Assembly (NCBI RefSeq): GCF_002742635.1
Contig: NZ_PEGF01000001.1
Coordinates: forward strand, 2,170,001 to 2,234,000
Reading direction: 5' to 3'
Source of the DNA: Caulobacter sp. X
GTDB taxonomy: Bacteria; Pseudomonadota; Alphaproteobacteria; Caulobacterales; Caulobacteraceae
Length of the DNA: 64,000 nucleotides
The position numbers and the translations under genes are program-made. Under the pieces are notes generated by a model. It ran no database searches and had not been told where the DNA came from. It was given only the letters and a program-made list of their open reading frames with translations. Within the stretch, counting starts at the first letter, position 1; each line of letters starts with the position of its first letter. Shown piece by piece: positions 29,824 through 39,020 of this stretch.

Positions 29824-31356
29824 ATGGCGGCCAAAGTCGTCACGGTGGCGTTCGAAGGGGTCGAGGCGCGAAGGGTTGATGTCGAGGTCCAACTAACGAC
29901 AGGGCAGCACGCCTTCGTCGTCGTTGGTCTCGCCGACAAGGCCGTGGCCGAGAGCCGGGAGCGGGTGCGCGGCGCTTTCGCGGGCCTGGGCCTTTCCTTG
30001 CCCGGCAAGCGTATTGTCGCCAACCTCGCGCCGGCGGATATGCCCAAAGAGGGCACCCATTTTGATCTCCCGATCGCCCTGGCGGTGATGGCGGCGCTCG
30101 GCGTCATTCCGCTGGACGCCCTGGATGGATGGGCGGCGATGGGCGAGCTTTCGCTAGACGGCCGCATTGTCCCCGCCGCGGGCGCGCTTCCCGCCGCCAT
30201 GGCGGCGGGAGCCATGGACCTGGGCCTGATCTGCCCGGAGGCGTCAGGCCCTGAAGCCGCCTGGGCCGGCGGAACCCGAATCCTGGCGCCGCGCTCCCTG
30301 GTGTCGCTGATCAATCACTTCCGGGGCAGCCAGGTCCTCTCGGCGCCCACGCCCGGCCCCATCGTCGAGGGCGAACGCCCCAAGGACCTCCGCGACGTGA
30401 AGGGCCAGGAGCACGCCAAGCGGGCCTTGGAGATCGCCGCGGCTGGCGGCCACAATCTCTTGTTCTGCGGCCCGCCAGGCTCTGGCAAGTCGATGCTGGC
30501 GCAAAGGCTGCCCGGCCTGTTGCCGCCGCTGACCTCCGCGGAATTGCTGGAGACCTCGATGGTCCATTCGGTGGCCGGGCTGATCGCGCGCGGGACGCTG
30601 AGCCGCTCTCGGCCTTTCCGAGCGCCGCACCATAGCGCCAGCATGGCCGCTCTGACCGGCGGCGGCCATCGCGCCAAGCCGGGCGAAGTCTCATTGGCCC
30701 ACAATGGCGTGCTGTTCCTGGACGAACTGCCCGAGTTCGGCGTCCAGGCGCTGGACAGCCTGCGCGCGCCCCTGGAAACCGGCGAGGTCATGGTCGCCCG
30801 GGCCAACGCTCACATCCGCTATCCGGCGCGTGTTCAGCTAGTCGCGGCGATGAACCCGTGCCGCTGCGGCCATGGCGGCGCGGGTCGCGGCGCGTGCGGC
30901 AAGGCCCCCCGTTGCCAGAAGGACTACCAGGGCCGCGTCTCCGGCCCGCTGATGGACCGGATCGACCTGGCGATCGACATGCCGGCCGTGACGGCGGCCG
31001 ACCTTTCCCTGCCGCCCCCGTCTGAGGGTACGGCCGAGGTCGCCGCCCGGATCGCCCGCGCCCGTCGCCTGCAGACGGACCGCGCCGCTGAACTGGATGG
31101 CGGCGAAGCGTTGAACGGCCGTGCGGAGGGCGCCTTTCTTGAGCGGATCACCGCCCTGGATGAGTCCGGCAGGGCCCTGCTGGCGCGGGCGGCCGAGGCG
31201 GGACGCATCAGCGCTAGAGGCTGGACTCGCGTCCTGCGCCTGGCGCGGACAATCGCGGATCTCGAAGGCGTCGACGCCGTTCGCCGCGTGCACGTCGCCG
31301 AGGCGTTGGCCTATCGCCGCACGGCTAGCGTCGGCGAGGCGGCGCTACAGGGTTGA
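29824..31356 (+). CDS. comM: ComM/YifB family Mg-chelatase-like AAA ATPase
   Basis: 510 residues. N-terminal Lon-protease-S16-like ChlI domain (GLADKAVAESRERVRGAFAG; GIHFDLPIALAVM-like FDLPIALAVMAALGV), then the Mg_chelatase AAA core: Walker A GPPGSGKSM, FRAPHHSASMAALTGGG, Walker B GVLFLDELPEF, and a Cys-rich stretch in AAMNPCRCGHGGAGRGACGK. ComM is a hexameric helicase that extends RecA-directed branch migration during natural transformation and recombination. AGGAGC precedes the ATG. A DnaA box sits in its upstream region, and shkA follows after 36 bases. Confidence 0.95.
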   Translation: MAAKVVTVAFEGVEARRVDVEVQLTTGQHAFVVVGLADKAVAESRERVRGAFAGLGLSLPGKRIVANLAPADMPKEGTHFDLPIALAVMAALGVIPLDALDGWAAMGELSLDGRIVPAAGALPAAMAAGAMDLGLICPEASGPEAAWAGGTRILAPRSLVSLINHFRGSQVLSAPTPGPIVEGERPKDLRDVKGQEHAKRALEIAAAGGHNLLFCGPPGSGKSMLAQRLPGLLPPLTSAELLETSMVHSVAGLIARGTLSRSRPFRAPHHSASMAALTGGGHRAKPGEVSLAHNGVLFLDELPEFGVQALDSLRAPLETGEVMVARANAHIRYPARVQLVAAMNPCRCGHGGAGRGACGKAPRCQKDYQGRVSGPLMDRIDLAIDMPAVTAADLSLPPPSEGTAEVAARIARARRLQTDRAAELDGGEALNGRAEGAFLERITALDESGRALLARAAEAGRISARGWTRVLRLARTIADLEGVDAVRRVHVAEALAYRRTASVGEAALQG

Positions 31357-31392
31357 CCCCCCGTTAATGGGCTCCAGCTAAGGTCGCGTCTC

Positions 31393-32937
31393 ATGAGCGA
31401 CCCCCAAGCGACGAGTGGGCGACCCGGCGTCACGCCCGAGCAGCTGGCCACCCTGAGCCATGAATTCCGCACGCCGCTGAACGGCGTGCTGGGCATGGCG
31501 CGCCTGCTCGAGAACACCAAGCTGACGGCCGAGCAGCGGGCCTATGTCACCGCCCTGCGGGAAAGCGGCGACCACCTGCTTTCGCTGGTCAATGACGTCC
31601 TGCATTTCGCGCGGCTGGGCGCGGCCTCCATCGAGCTGAGCCTCGGCCCGGTCGATATCGAAAGCCTGCTGCGCCAGGTCGCCGAACTGATGAGCCCCCG
31701 CGCGCACGAAAAGGGCGTCGAGATCGCCTGGGCCCTGACCGCGCCGCTGCCGATGATACAGGCCGACGAGGGCCGTCTGCGCCAGATCCTGCTCAATTTC
31801 GCAGGCAACGCCGTGAAGTTCACGGAAGCCGGCGGCGTCCTGCTGTCGGCCTCGGCCGGCGAGAACGGCCGCGTGCGCTTCTCGGTGGCCGACACCGGGC
31901 CTGGCGTCGCGCCCGAAGCGCGGGCTCGCATCTTCGAGGCCTTCGTCCAGACGGACATCACCCACAGCACCCAGCTTGGCGGCGCGGGCCTGGGTCTCGC
32001 CATCGTCTCGCGCCTGGCTTCGGCCATGGGGGGCGAAGTGGGCGTCGGCGGCGAAGTGGGCCATGGCGCCGAGTTCTGGTTTGAAGCGCCTTTTGAGACG
32101 GTCACGCCCGCGCCTCGCGAAGCGCCGCTGTCCGGTCGCAGCGTGGCGATCATTTCGCCCAACGCCATCGTCCGCATCGCCACGGCCCGCCAGATCGAGG
32201 CGGCCGGAGGGCGCGCCTACGCCGCCGTCGACGTCAACGCCGCCCTGACCGGCGCGCCCGCCGACGCCGTCCTGCTGATCGACGCGGCCCTGTCCGGATC
32301 GCGCGGCGCGTTCAAGCCGCCCGCGGGCCGCAAGGCCGTGGTGCTGCTGACGCCCGAGCAGCGCGACCGCATAGATCCGCTGAAGGCCACGGGCTTCAGC
32401 GGTTATCTGATCAAGCCACTACGAACCGCCTCTCTGGTCGCCCAGGTGCTGCAGGCCGACACCGCCGAGGCCGCGCCCGGTCCGAACGGTCACCATGACG
32501 ACGACCGCATCGTCGGCGCCGTGGCCCACGGGGTGCGGGTGCTGCTGGCCGAGGACAATCCGATCAACGCCTTGCTGGCCCGCACCCTGCTGGAACGCGA
32601 GGGCTGCAAGGTCGACCGCGTCGCCGACGGCGAACAGGCGATCGCGGCCGCCGTGGCCGGGTCCTACGATCTGATCCTGATGGATCTGCGCATGCCCGGC
32701 ATGTCGGGGGTCGACGCCGCTCGCAAGCTCCGCGCCAAGGGTGTCGCCGCCCCGATCGCCGCGCTGACGGCGGACGCCTTCGACGAGGACAAGCGCGCCT
32801 GCCTGGCCGCCGGCATGGACGACTTCCTGGTCAAGCCGCTGACTCAGGAAGCCCTGCGCGACGTGCTGACCCGCTGGACGACGTCTGGCGTCGCCGGCTG
32901 GACGAAAAGCGCGACGCGATCCAAGGTCGCCGGCTGA
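31393..32937 (+). CDS. shkA: Hybrid histidine kinase ShkA (c-di-GMP-activated)
   Basis: 514 residues, soluble. Order: DHp with His23 in ATLSHEFRTPLNG, CA domain (GNAVKFT, DTGPGV, GGAGLGLAI), a degenerate receiver (Rec1, about 248-354), a linker with Asp-Asp-Arg at 370-372, and a true receiver (Rec2) with Asp431 in LILMDLRMPG. Arg324 and Tyr338 of Rec1 match the published c-di-GMP contacts of C. crescentus ShkA, in which c-di-GMP frees Rec2 by breaking the Rec1/DDR lock. ShkA passes phosphate via ShpA to TacA for stalk and polar development. The phospho-Asp is one position later than the published D430, so one residue is inserted between Tyr338 and the linker. Follows comM by 36 bases. Confidence 0.94.
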   Translation: MSDPQATSGRPGVTPEQLATLSHEFRTPLNGVLGMARLLENTKLTAEQRAYVTALRESGDHLLSLVNDVLHFARLGAASIELSLGPVDIESLLRQVAELMSPRAHEKGVEIAWALTAPLPMIQADEGRLRQILLNFAGNAVKFTEAGGVLLSASAGENGRVRFSVADTGPGVAPEARARIFEAFVQTDITHSTQLGGAGLGLAIVSRLASAMGGEVGVGGEVGHGAEFWFEAPFETVTPAPREAPLSGRSVAIISPNAIVRIATARQIEAAGGRAYAAVDVNAALTGAPADAVLLIDAALSGSRGAFKPPAGRKAVVLLTPEQRDRIDPLKATGFSGYLIKPLRTASLVAQVLQADTAEAAPGPNGHHDDDRIVGAVAHGVRVLLAEDNPINALLARTLLEREGCKVDRVADGEQAIAAAVAGSYDLILMDLRMPGMSGVDAARKLRAKGVAAPIAALTADAFDEDKRACLAAGMDDFLVKPLTQEALRDVLTRWTTSGVAGWTKSATRSKVAG

Positions 32938-32972
32938 AGCGGGGGCGGTTCCCTCGCCGAGGATTCCGCCGC

Positions 32973-34664
32973 ATGACCGAGCAGACCGAGGGCGCCAAGA
33001 CCAAGCCCGAGAAGAAGAGCCTGCTGCAAACCCTCGCCTTCTTCGGCGAGCGCCGTAGCCTGGTGATGCTGGGTCTGGGGTTCGCGTCCGGCCTGCCCTT
33101 CATGCTGATCTTCGACACCCTGTCGCTGTGGCTGCGCGACTCGGGGCTGTCGCTGGCGGTGATCGGCTTCTTCAGCCTCGCGACCCTATCCTTCTCCTTC
33201 AAGTTTCTTTGGGCCCCCTTGATCGACCGGGCCAAGGTCCCCGTTCTGCATCGCCTGCTGGGTCATCGACGAGCATGGATGCTGGTGTTCCAGAGCGCGA
33301 TGGTCCTGGGCCTCTGGGCCATATCGACCATGAACCCCGCCAATCAACTGGGCGTCCTGGCCGCCACGGCCGTCGCCGTCGGCTTCGCCACCGCTTCACA
33401 TGACATCGTCATCGACGCCTGGCGGATCGAGGTCGCCGATAAGGAGGAACAGGGCCCGATGGTCGTGGCCTACCAGTGGGGCTATCGCGTCGCCATGATC
33501 GCGGCAGGGGCCGTGCCGCTGCTGCTCGCCGAGCGCTACGGATGGAACCTCTCGTATGCGGCCATGGGGGTGATCGTCGGGATTGGCATCTTGGCCACCC
33601 TGTGGGCGCCGCGCGAGGCCGAGCACAGCATCCGCCCGATCCCGACCGACGACGTCGTCCAGCCCCGCGCCTTGGAAGTGCTGGAATGGCTGGCCCGTTT
33701 GGGGGTCCTGGTTCTCGGCGCCTTGGCCTTGGGGTCGGGCCTCGCCGGCGACGCCACCCTGCTTTCCAAGCTGATCGGCGGACAGGCGCTGGCGGACGCC
33801 TGGACCGCCAAGCCGAACGGCGTCTGGCTTCAGCTGTTGGGCGTGGCGGCTGGCCTCGTCATCGTCGTGATCGCCGCTTGGCCGATCCCGAAGGTGCGCA
33901 CCAAGCCCGGCGTCTACATGTCGAAAGCGTTCGGCGAGCCGCTAGGCGAATTCCTCACCCGCTTCCAAGGCGTCGCCGGCCTGATCCTGGCGGCGATCTG
34001 TGTCTATCGCGTCTCGGACTTCGTGCTGAACATCATGAACCCGTTCTACCGGGACATGGGCTTTTCTCTGACCGAGATCGCCGAGATCCGGAAGGTATTC
34101 GGCATCATCGCCTCCATGATCGGCGTGTTCCTGGGCGGCGTGGTCGTGGCGCGCCTGGGCCTGATGAAGGCGCTGGTCATCGGCGCCTTCGCCCAGCCGA
34201 TCAGCAATCTGATGTTCGCCCTGCTGGCCATGAGCGGTCACAACATCCCGATGCTGTTCACGGCGATCTGCCTGGACAACATCGCCGGCGGCGTCGCGGG
34301 CACGGCCCTGATCGCCTACATGTCGAGCCTGACCTCGGCGGGCTTCACCGCCACTCAATATGCGCTGTTCTCGTCGCTCTACGCCCTGCCCGGCAAGCTG
34401 ATCGCCTCGCAGTCCGGACGCATCGTCGAGGCGTCGGCACAAGCGGCCGAGCACGGCGGTCCGATCGGCGTGTTGAAGGGTTTGTTCACGCGCCTGCCGC
34501 CCGAGAGCTTCACCGCCGCCGGCGCCAAGCTCGGCGTCAGCGCCCAGGCCATGGCGGCGGGCTACACGACCTTCTTCATCTATACGGCGTTGATCGGCCT
34601 GGTGGCGATCGTCCTGTCGTTCATGGTCGCGGCGCGCCAGAAGCCAGACGAGACACCAGCCTAA
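32973..34664 (+). CDS. AmpG-like MFS muropeptide permease
   Basis: 563 residues with about 14 transmembrane helices. The N-terminal pattern LGFASGLPFMLIFDTLSLWL, then FFSLATLSFSFKFLWAPLID matches AmpG, the importer of GlcNAc-anhydroMurNAc peptides in cell-wall recycling. A long soluble or partly membranous insert lies in the middle (about residues 215-310, with PTDDVVQPRALEVLEWLARL), making it longer than E. coli AmpG (491). An AmpG-type protein supplies ligands that induce chromosomal beta-lactamase in some bacteria; no ampC or ampR is nearby. Same strand as shkA, 35 bases after its stop. Confidence 0.85.
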   Translation: MTEQTEGAKTKPEKKSLLQTLAFFGERRSLVMLGLGFASGLPFMLIFDTLSLWLRDSGLSLAVIGFFSLATLSFSFKFLWAPLIDRAKVPVLHRLLGHRRAWMLVFQSAMVLGLWAISTMNPANQLGVLAATAVAVGFATASHDIVIDAWRIEVADKEEQGPMVVAYQWGYRVAMIAAGAVPLLLAERYGWNLSYAAMGVIVGIGILATLWAPREAEHSIRPIPTDDVVQPRALEVLEWLARLGVLVLGALALGSGLAGDATLLSKLIGGQALADAWTAKPNGVWLQLLGVAAGLVIVVIAAWPIPKVRTKPGVYMSKAFGEPLGEFLTRFQGVAGLILAAICVYRVSDFVLNIMNPFYRDMGFSLTEIAEIRKVFGIIASMIGVFLGGVVVARLGLMKALVIGAFAQPISNLMFALLAMSGHNIPMLFTAICLDNIAGGVAGTALIAYMSSLTSAGFTATQYALFSSLYALPGKLIASQSGRIVEASAQAAEHGGPIGVLKGLFTRLPPESFTAAGAKLGVSAQAMAAGYTTFFIYTALIGLVAIVLSFMVAARQKPDETPA

Positions 34665-34666
34665 GC

Positions 34667-35500
34667 CTAGACCGCCAGGCACACCACCTGGGCGACCCGC
34701 AGGTCGCGGCGCAGGCCGTCGGCCACGCGGCCGTAGTTCTCGGTGGTGATCGGCTCGCTCGGCGCGAATTCCGATGGCGAGGGATGACGGCGGGGGCCCA
34801 GCAGCGTCTTCAGGGTCTCGGGCGCGGTCGTGTAGATGCGCCCGCGCCGCGGGGCTTCGGCCACCGTGACGCCGATCACCCGGCCGGCCGCGTCCAGCGC
34901 CGGCGCGCCGGACAGACCCGACAGCGTGCCCTTCAAGGTGTCGGTGCGGCCAACCTCGGCCCACACCAGCACCGGCTCGGTGCGCGCGCCTCGGCCGTGA
35001 ACCACCAGGTTCTCGCGCCCCAGCAACCGCGAGGCCGCTTCGCCTGGATGGCCCTGCGGGAAGCCGGGATGATAGGCGCGCGCGCCGCGTCTCAACGGTT
35101 GATCGATACCCAGCGGCACGGCGGGCGCGCCGCCCTCGGTGGTCAGGAGCGCCGCGTCGGCGCGGGGATCCACGTGCACCCTGGCCGCGACCCCGCGCCC
35201 GTCGGCGACCACGATCGCCGCCTGCTTGCAGCCATCGACCACGTGGCGCGCCGTCAGCCAGGCGCCGTCGTCGCCGATCGAGAAGGCGGTGCCCGATCCC
35301 GGCTCGGGGCGCTCGGGCACCTGCACCACGATGGACGGATCAAACGGCGAGGACGGCCCCAGCGGCAGCCCTTCCTCGCCAGGGACGGGCGGCGGCGGCG
35401 GCGGCGCGTCGGATCGCTCCTGGCGTCCGACGGCGACGATCAGCAGGGCGCTGACCACCGCCGCATAGACCAGCCAGTCAGGGAGTTTGGGGAAATGCAC
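34667..35500 (-). CDS. Membrane-anchored trypsin-like serine peptidase
   Basis: 277 residues. One N-terminal transmembrane helix (residues about 9-25, WLVYAAVVSALLIVAV), a Pro-rich linker, then a trypsin-like domain with an intact triad: His in WLTARHVVDG, Asp in DPRADAALL and Ser in GLSGAPALD. No PDZ domain. The catalytic part should face the periplasm. Unlike the HtrA-like protein at 22024, this one should be active. It converges on the MFS gene with only two bases between stops. Confidence 0.85.
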   Translation of the reverse strand: MHFPKLPDWLVYAAVVSALLIVAVGRQERSDAPPPPPPVPGEEGLPLGPSSPFDPSIVVQVPERPEPGSGTAFSIGDDGAWLTARHVVDGCKQAAIVVADGRGVAARVHVDPRADAALLTTEGGAPAVPLGIDQPLRRGARAYHPGFPQGHPGEAASRLLGRENLVVHGRGARTEPVLVWAEVGRTDTLKGTLSGLSGAPALDAAGRVIGVTVAEAPRRGRIYTTAPETLKTLLGPRRHPSPSEFAPSEPITTENYGRVADGLRRDLRVAQVVCLAV

Positions 35501-35519
35501 GGGGACGCTCCGCGTCCGC

Positions 35520-35948
35520 TCAGCCGGCCACGGCGGCGGCGAGGATCAGGGCCGTGGCGAGCTTGGCGCCGACCAGCAGGGCCGCGGCCGAGATCTCGCC
35601 GTCCTGAATGCGTTCGGGCAAACCTTTCAGGACCATGTCGGTGCAACGGAAGACAAGCAGTTGCACAGCCGTGGTCGCCGCCCCCCAGATGACGATCTCG
35701 ACCACGGAGGTCGCCGCGCTCAGCGACACAGCCAGAGGAACGGCAAGGCCGACCATCACCCCGCCCAGCGACAGGGCGGCCGCGGAGTTGCCCTCGCGGA
35801 TCAGGGTGATCTCCTTGTGCGGCGTCATCAGCGCATAAAGCGTGGTGCCCAGGATCAGCATGATCAAGGTCACCCCCGCATGCAGGAGGGTGATCGGAAA
35901 GCCGGTGGCGAAGGCCTGGACCTCGGGCGACTGGAGCTGGGACGGCAT
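35520..35948 (-). CDS. DUF350 inner-membrane protein
   Basis: 142 residues with four transmembrane helices (for example GFPITLLHAGVTLIMLILGT, and SLGGVMVGLAVPLAVSLSAA). The arrangement of two repeated helix pairs matches DUF350/UPF0719, a family of unknown function often linked to cell-envelope and potassium-related genes. Nineteen bases before the trypsin-like gene on the same strand, so the two may be co-transcribed. Confidence 0.82.
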   Translation of the reverse strand: MPSQLQSPEVQAFATGFPITLLHAGVTLIMLILGTTLYALMTPHKEITLIREGNSAAALSLGGVMVGLAVPLAVSLSAATSVVEIVIWGAATTAVQLLVFRCTDMVLKGLPERIQDGEISAAALLVGAKLATALILAAAVAG

Positions 35949-36033
35949 GGACGCGAACTACCCCCGGAAAGGTGCGATCTCCTGACTAACACGGCAAGCG
36001 GAGGCTTGCGTAGGGGGCGCGTGCGCGACCGAA

Positions 36034-36483
36034 TTACTTGTAGAAGCCCTCTCTGAGATTGAGGCCGTGTTCGACGAAGACCTTCAGGGCGCAGAGCATG
36101 CCGGTCCAGCCCTCGCAATTGCCGAACGCGGCCTTCTCTCCGGCCGGAGTGTCGCTCCAGCCCGCCTCGTGGATCTTCACCAGGGTGCGGCCGTCGCCGG
36201 TGTCGGCGAAGGTCATGGTGACCGTCGTCTTGTAGGTCGCGCCGGGCTCCGAAGCGCCCCAGCGAAGAACGATCTTCTCGTTTGAGATGACCTCGATCAC
36301 CTCGACCGGGAAAGCGCCGGGAAAGTCATGGAAGTCCCAGGTCACGGTCGCTCCAGTCTCGAGCCGCCCCTGGGCGCCGCCTGTCGTGAAATAGCCGGAC
36401 AGCTTCTTGGGATCGACGACGGCCTCGAAGACCTCGGCGACGGGCTTGGCGATCCGGCCGCTGACGGTGAATTCGTGAGACAT
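36034..36483 (-). CDS. SRPBCC/AHSA1 domain protein
   Basis: 149 residues. The START-like AHSA1 fold is visible: MSHEFTVSGRIAKPVAEVFE, VIEVISNEKIVLRWG, VTMTFADTGDGRTLVKIHEA and GWTGMLCALKVFVEHG. These cytoplasmic proteins bind hydrophobic ligands; the ligand is unknown. ATG 36483 has GGAGAGG upstream; the longer frame runs through the shared operator. Divergent from an ArsR regulator, a very common SRPBCC-ArsR pairing, so the regulator probably controls this gene. Confidence 0.9.
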   Translation of the reverse strand: MSHEFTVSGRIAKPVAEVFEAVVDPKKLSGYFTTGGAQGRLETGATVTWDFHDFPGAFPVEVIEVISNEKIVLRWGASEPGATYKTTVTMTFADTGDGRTLVKIHEAGWSDTPAGEKAAFGNCEGWTGMLCALKVFVEHGLNLREGFYK

Positions 36484-36516
36484 GGAGCCTCTCCATCCTT
36501 GATGAGCGCGACCATG

Positions 36517-36534
36517 TGTTATAATTTTATAACA
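36517..36534. promoter_or_regulatory. Perfect palindrome, likely ArsR operator
   Basis: TGTTATAA-TT-TTATAACA is an exact inverted repeat and an AT island in GC-rich DNA. Its right arm ends on the A of the ArsR start codon, and it is 33 bases from the SRPBCC start, so one bound dimer could repress both divergent genes. Confidence 0.75.
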
Positions 36535-36869
36535 TGTCAAGCGAAGACGAAGCCGACCTGATCTTCAAGGCCCTGAGCCACCGAGCGCGGCGGCGGATCC
36601 TGGATCTGCTGAAGGCCGAGTCGCTGACGACCGGCATGCTGTGCGCGCGGTTTCCCGACCTGGACCGCTGCACGGTCATGCAGCACCTGGGCGTGCTCGA
36701 GGAGGCCGGTCTGGTCGTCGCCGAGCGGCGCGGACGCGAGCGTTGGAACCACCTGGACGCGCTACCGATCCACGCCATTCACGAGCGCTGGATCGGCCCC
36801 TACGCGGCCTATGCGGCGAGCATGCTGAGCCGGCTAAAGAAGACGGTGGAGGCGAGCGAGGAGGCTTAG
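36534..36869 (+). CDS. ArsR-family winged-helix repressor
   Basis: 111 residues. HTH_20 pattern: [60 protein letters not shown]. No Cys pair typical of metal-sensing ArsR (only Cys in MLCARF and DRCTV), so it probably senses something other than As(III). The ATG overlaps the palindrome at 36517-36534, so the leader is very short and autorepression is likely. The stop overlaps that of rlmN by three bases, convergent. Confidence 0.92.
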   Translation: MSSEDEADLIFKALSHRARRRILDLLKAESLTTGMLCARFPDLDRCTVMQHLGVLEEAGLVVAERRGRERWNHLDALPIHAIHERWIGPYAAYAASMLSRLKKTVEASEEA

Positions 36870-38077
36870 GCCGCCTCGTCGTCATCCTCGCTGAGCACGC
36901 CAGCCATCGCGGCCAGCGACAGCTTGCGCAGGGCGCTGGCGCGAACCTTCTCGCTCTCGCTCTTCAGCTGACCGCAGGCGGCCAGGATGTCGCGGCCGCG
37001 CGGGGTGCGGATCGGCGAGGAATAGCCGGCCTTGTTGAGGATCGCGGCGAAGGCCTCGATCGTCGCCCAATCCGAGCATTGATAGTCGCTGCCCGGCCAG
37101 GGATTGAACGGGATGAGGTTGATCTTGGCCGGAATGCCCTTGATCAGCTTGACCAGGGCGCGCGCTTCCTCGGGGCTGTCGTTCACGCCCTTGAGCATCA
37201 CGTACTCGAAGGTCACGCGGCGGGCGTTCGACAGGCCCGGATAGGCGCGGATGCCGGCCATCAGCTCGGCGATCGGATATTTCTTGTTCAGCGGCACCAG
37301 CACGTCGCGCAGGGCGTCGTTGGTGGCGTGCAGGCTGATCGCCAGCATGGCCTGGGTCGTCTCGCCCAACTTGCCCAGCATGGGGACCACGCCCGAGGTC
37401 GAGACCGTGATCCGGCGACGCGAGATGCCGATGCCCTCGTTGTCGCTGATGATCTCGATCGCGTCGGCGACCTGGCCCAGATTGTACAGAGGCTCACCCA
37501 TGCCCATGAACACGATGTTCGAGAGCTGGCGATCCTCCTTGTCCGACGGCCATTCGCCCAGGTCGTCCTTGGCGACCTGCACCTGGGCGACGATCTCGGC
37601 GGTCGTCAGGTTGCGGACCAGCGGCTGGGTGCCGGTGTGGCAGAAGCTGCAGTTCAGGGTGCAGCCGACCTGGCTGGAGACGCACAGGGCGCCGGCGCGG
37701 CCGACGCCTGGAATGAAGACGCTCTCGACCTCGATGCCGGGCGCCATGCGGATCAGCCACTTGCGAGTGCCGTCCTGGCTGACCTGGCGCTCGACGATCT
37801 CGGGACGGGCGATCGTGAAGGCCTCGGCGAGACGCGCGCGGGTCTCCTTGGCGACGTCGCTCATCGCCGCGAAGTCGGTGACGCCGCGATGGTGCATCCA
37901 GCGGAAGATCTGGGTCGCCCGCATCTTGGCCTTGCCGTGCTCGACCACGCCGCTCTCGACCAGGGCGGCGACCAGCTGCGGGCGCGTGAGGCCCGACAGG
38001 TTGACCAGCGGCTTGGTGACGGGGGTTGCGGGCGCGGCGTCGGACGAGACGCGCGACAGGTCGAGGGTGACGCTCAA
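36866..38077 (-). CDS. rlmN: Dual-specificity RNA methyltransferase RlmN
   Basis: About 403 residues. The radical SAM cluster CxxxCxxC is in [44 protein letters not shown]-like [37 protein letters not shown], and the catalytic second Cys in [10 protein letters not shown] are present. It methylates A2503 of 23S rRNA and A37 of some tRNAs. TTG 38077 is the first plausible start before the conserved part; the 5' end is uncertain. No ATG gives a full-length product. Confidence 0.93.
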   Translation of the reverse strand: MSVTLDLSRVSSDAAPATPVTKPLVNLSGLTRPQLVAALVESGVVEHGKAKMRATQIFRWMHHRGVTDFAAMSDVAKETRARLAEAFTIARPEIVERQVSQDGTRKWLIRMAPGIEVESVFIPGVGRAGALCVSSQVGCTLNCSFCHTGTQPLVRNLTTAEIVAQVQVAKDDLGEWPSDKEDRQLSNIVFMGMGEPLYNLGQVADAIEIISDNEGIGISRRRITVSTSGVVPMLGKLGETTQAMLAISLHATNDALRDVLVPLNKKYPIAELMAGIRAYPGLSNARRVTFEYVMLKGVNDSPEEARALVKLIKGIPAKINLIPFNPWPGSDYQCSDWATIEAFAAILNKAGYSSPIRTPRGRDILAACGQLKSESEKVRASALRKLSLAAMAGVLSEDDDEAA

Positions 38078-38160
38078 GGGGGGGTCCGGATCTTCGGGGC
38101 TGAGGCGGACATATAGCAGGTCCGGGCCGGTTTTCCAAAAGGGCCGGGCGCCGCGGGCCC

Positions 38161-38961
38161 TTAGACCTTCCGGAAGCGCCCGCCCTGGTTGGCCATCAGG
38201 GCCAGGGCCCAGTCGTCGGGCAGGACCTTGGCCACGGCGGCGATCGCCTTGTTGGGCGAGCCCGGCACGCAGATCGGGCGGTTGGCTTCGGCGGCCTCGT
38301 AGCCGGCGGCCGCGACCTCGTCGGCGCCCAGCCACATCCAGTCCGGCACGCCCTGACTGACCTGGGCGCGGGTGCCGTTGACGTCGTGGAATTCCGAATA
38401 GGTGAAGCCGGGGCACAGGGCGCTGACATGCACGCCGGTCGACAGGTTTTCCAGATGCAGGCTCTGGGAGAACTTCACCAGGAAGCCCTTGGTGGCGGCG
38501 TAGAGCGTGTGACCGGCCGCGCCGGGAACCAGGCCCGCCAGCGAGGCGACATTGGTGATCCGCCCGAACCGGCGCTCGACCATGCCCGGCAGCACCTTGT
38601 GGGTCATCTCGCAGACCGAGGTCAGCATCACCTGCAGGAAGGTCGCCTGGTCGGCCCAGCTCGTCGTCGCATAGGTCCCAGGCAGGCCGTAGCCGGCGTT
38701 GTTGACCAGGGCGTCGACCACCCGCCCCTGCTCGGCGATGGCGGCCAAGACCGTATCGGCGCCCGCCGGCTCGGCGAGGTCCGCGGCGACGGCGTAGGCT
38801 TCGACGCCCGAGCGGAGCTTGATCTCGGCGGCCAGCGCCTCGAGCCGATCGGCGCGCCGCGCGGTCAGCACCACGTCATAGCCATGGCTGGCGTAGATGC
38901 GGGCCGAGGCGGCGCCGATGCCGGCGGAAGCGCCGGTGATCAGGGCGAGACGACGAGCCAT
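38161..38961 (-). CDS. Short-chain dehydrogenase/reductase
   Basis: 266 residues. Rossmann [19 protein letters not shown] motif in [11 protein letters not shown], and catalytic Ser-Tyr-Lys in NVASLAG...[13 protein letters not shown]. An NAD(P)H oxidoreductase of the classical SDR group; substrate unknown. The C-terminal part has an extended helical region. Between cysQ and rlmN on the same strand with gaps of about 60-80 bases. Confidence 0.92.
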   Translation of the reverse strand: MARRLALITGASAGIGAASARIYASHGYDVVLTARRADRLEALAAEIKLRSGVEAYAVAADLAEPAGADTVLAAIAEQGRVVDALVNNAGYGLPGTYATTSWADQATFLQVMLTSVCEMTHKVLPGMVERRFGRITNVASLAGLVPGAAGHTLYAATKGFLVKFSQSLHLENLSTGVHVSALCPGFTYSEFHDVNGTRAQVSQGVPDWMWLGADEVAAAGYEAAEANRPICVPGSPNKAIAAVAKVLPDDWALALMANQGGRFRKV

Positions 38962-39020
38962 GCGGTCATCCGATCAAAGCAAAAAACGTCGCCGGACAGC
39001 AGCACGGCCGACGATTTGGT

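Noticed and set aside
33476..35692. A 738-codon plus-strand frame spanning two genes
   Set aside because: It covers the AmpG-like gene in another frame and the antisense of the trypsin gene, and is Arg-rich without domains.
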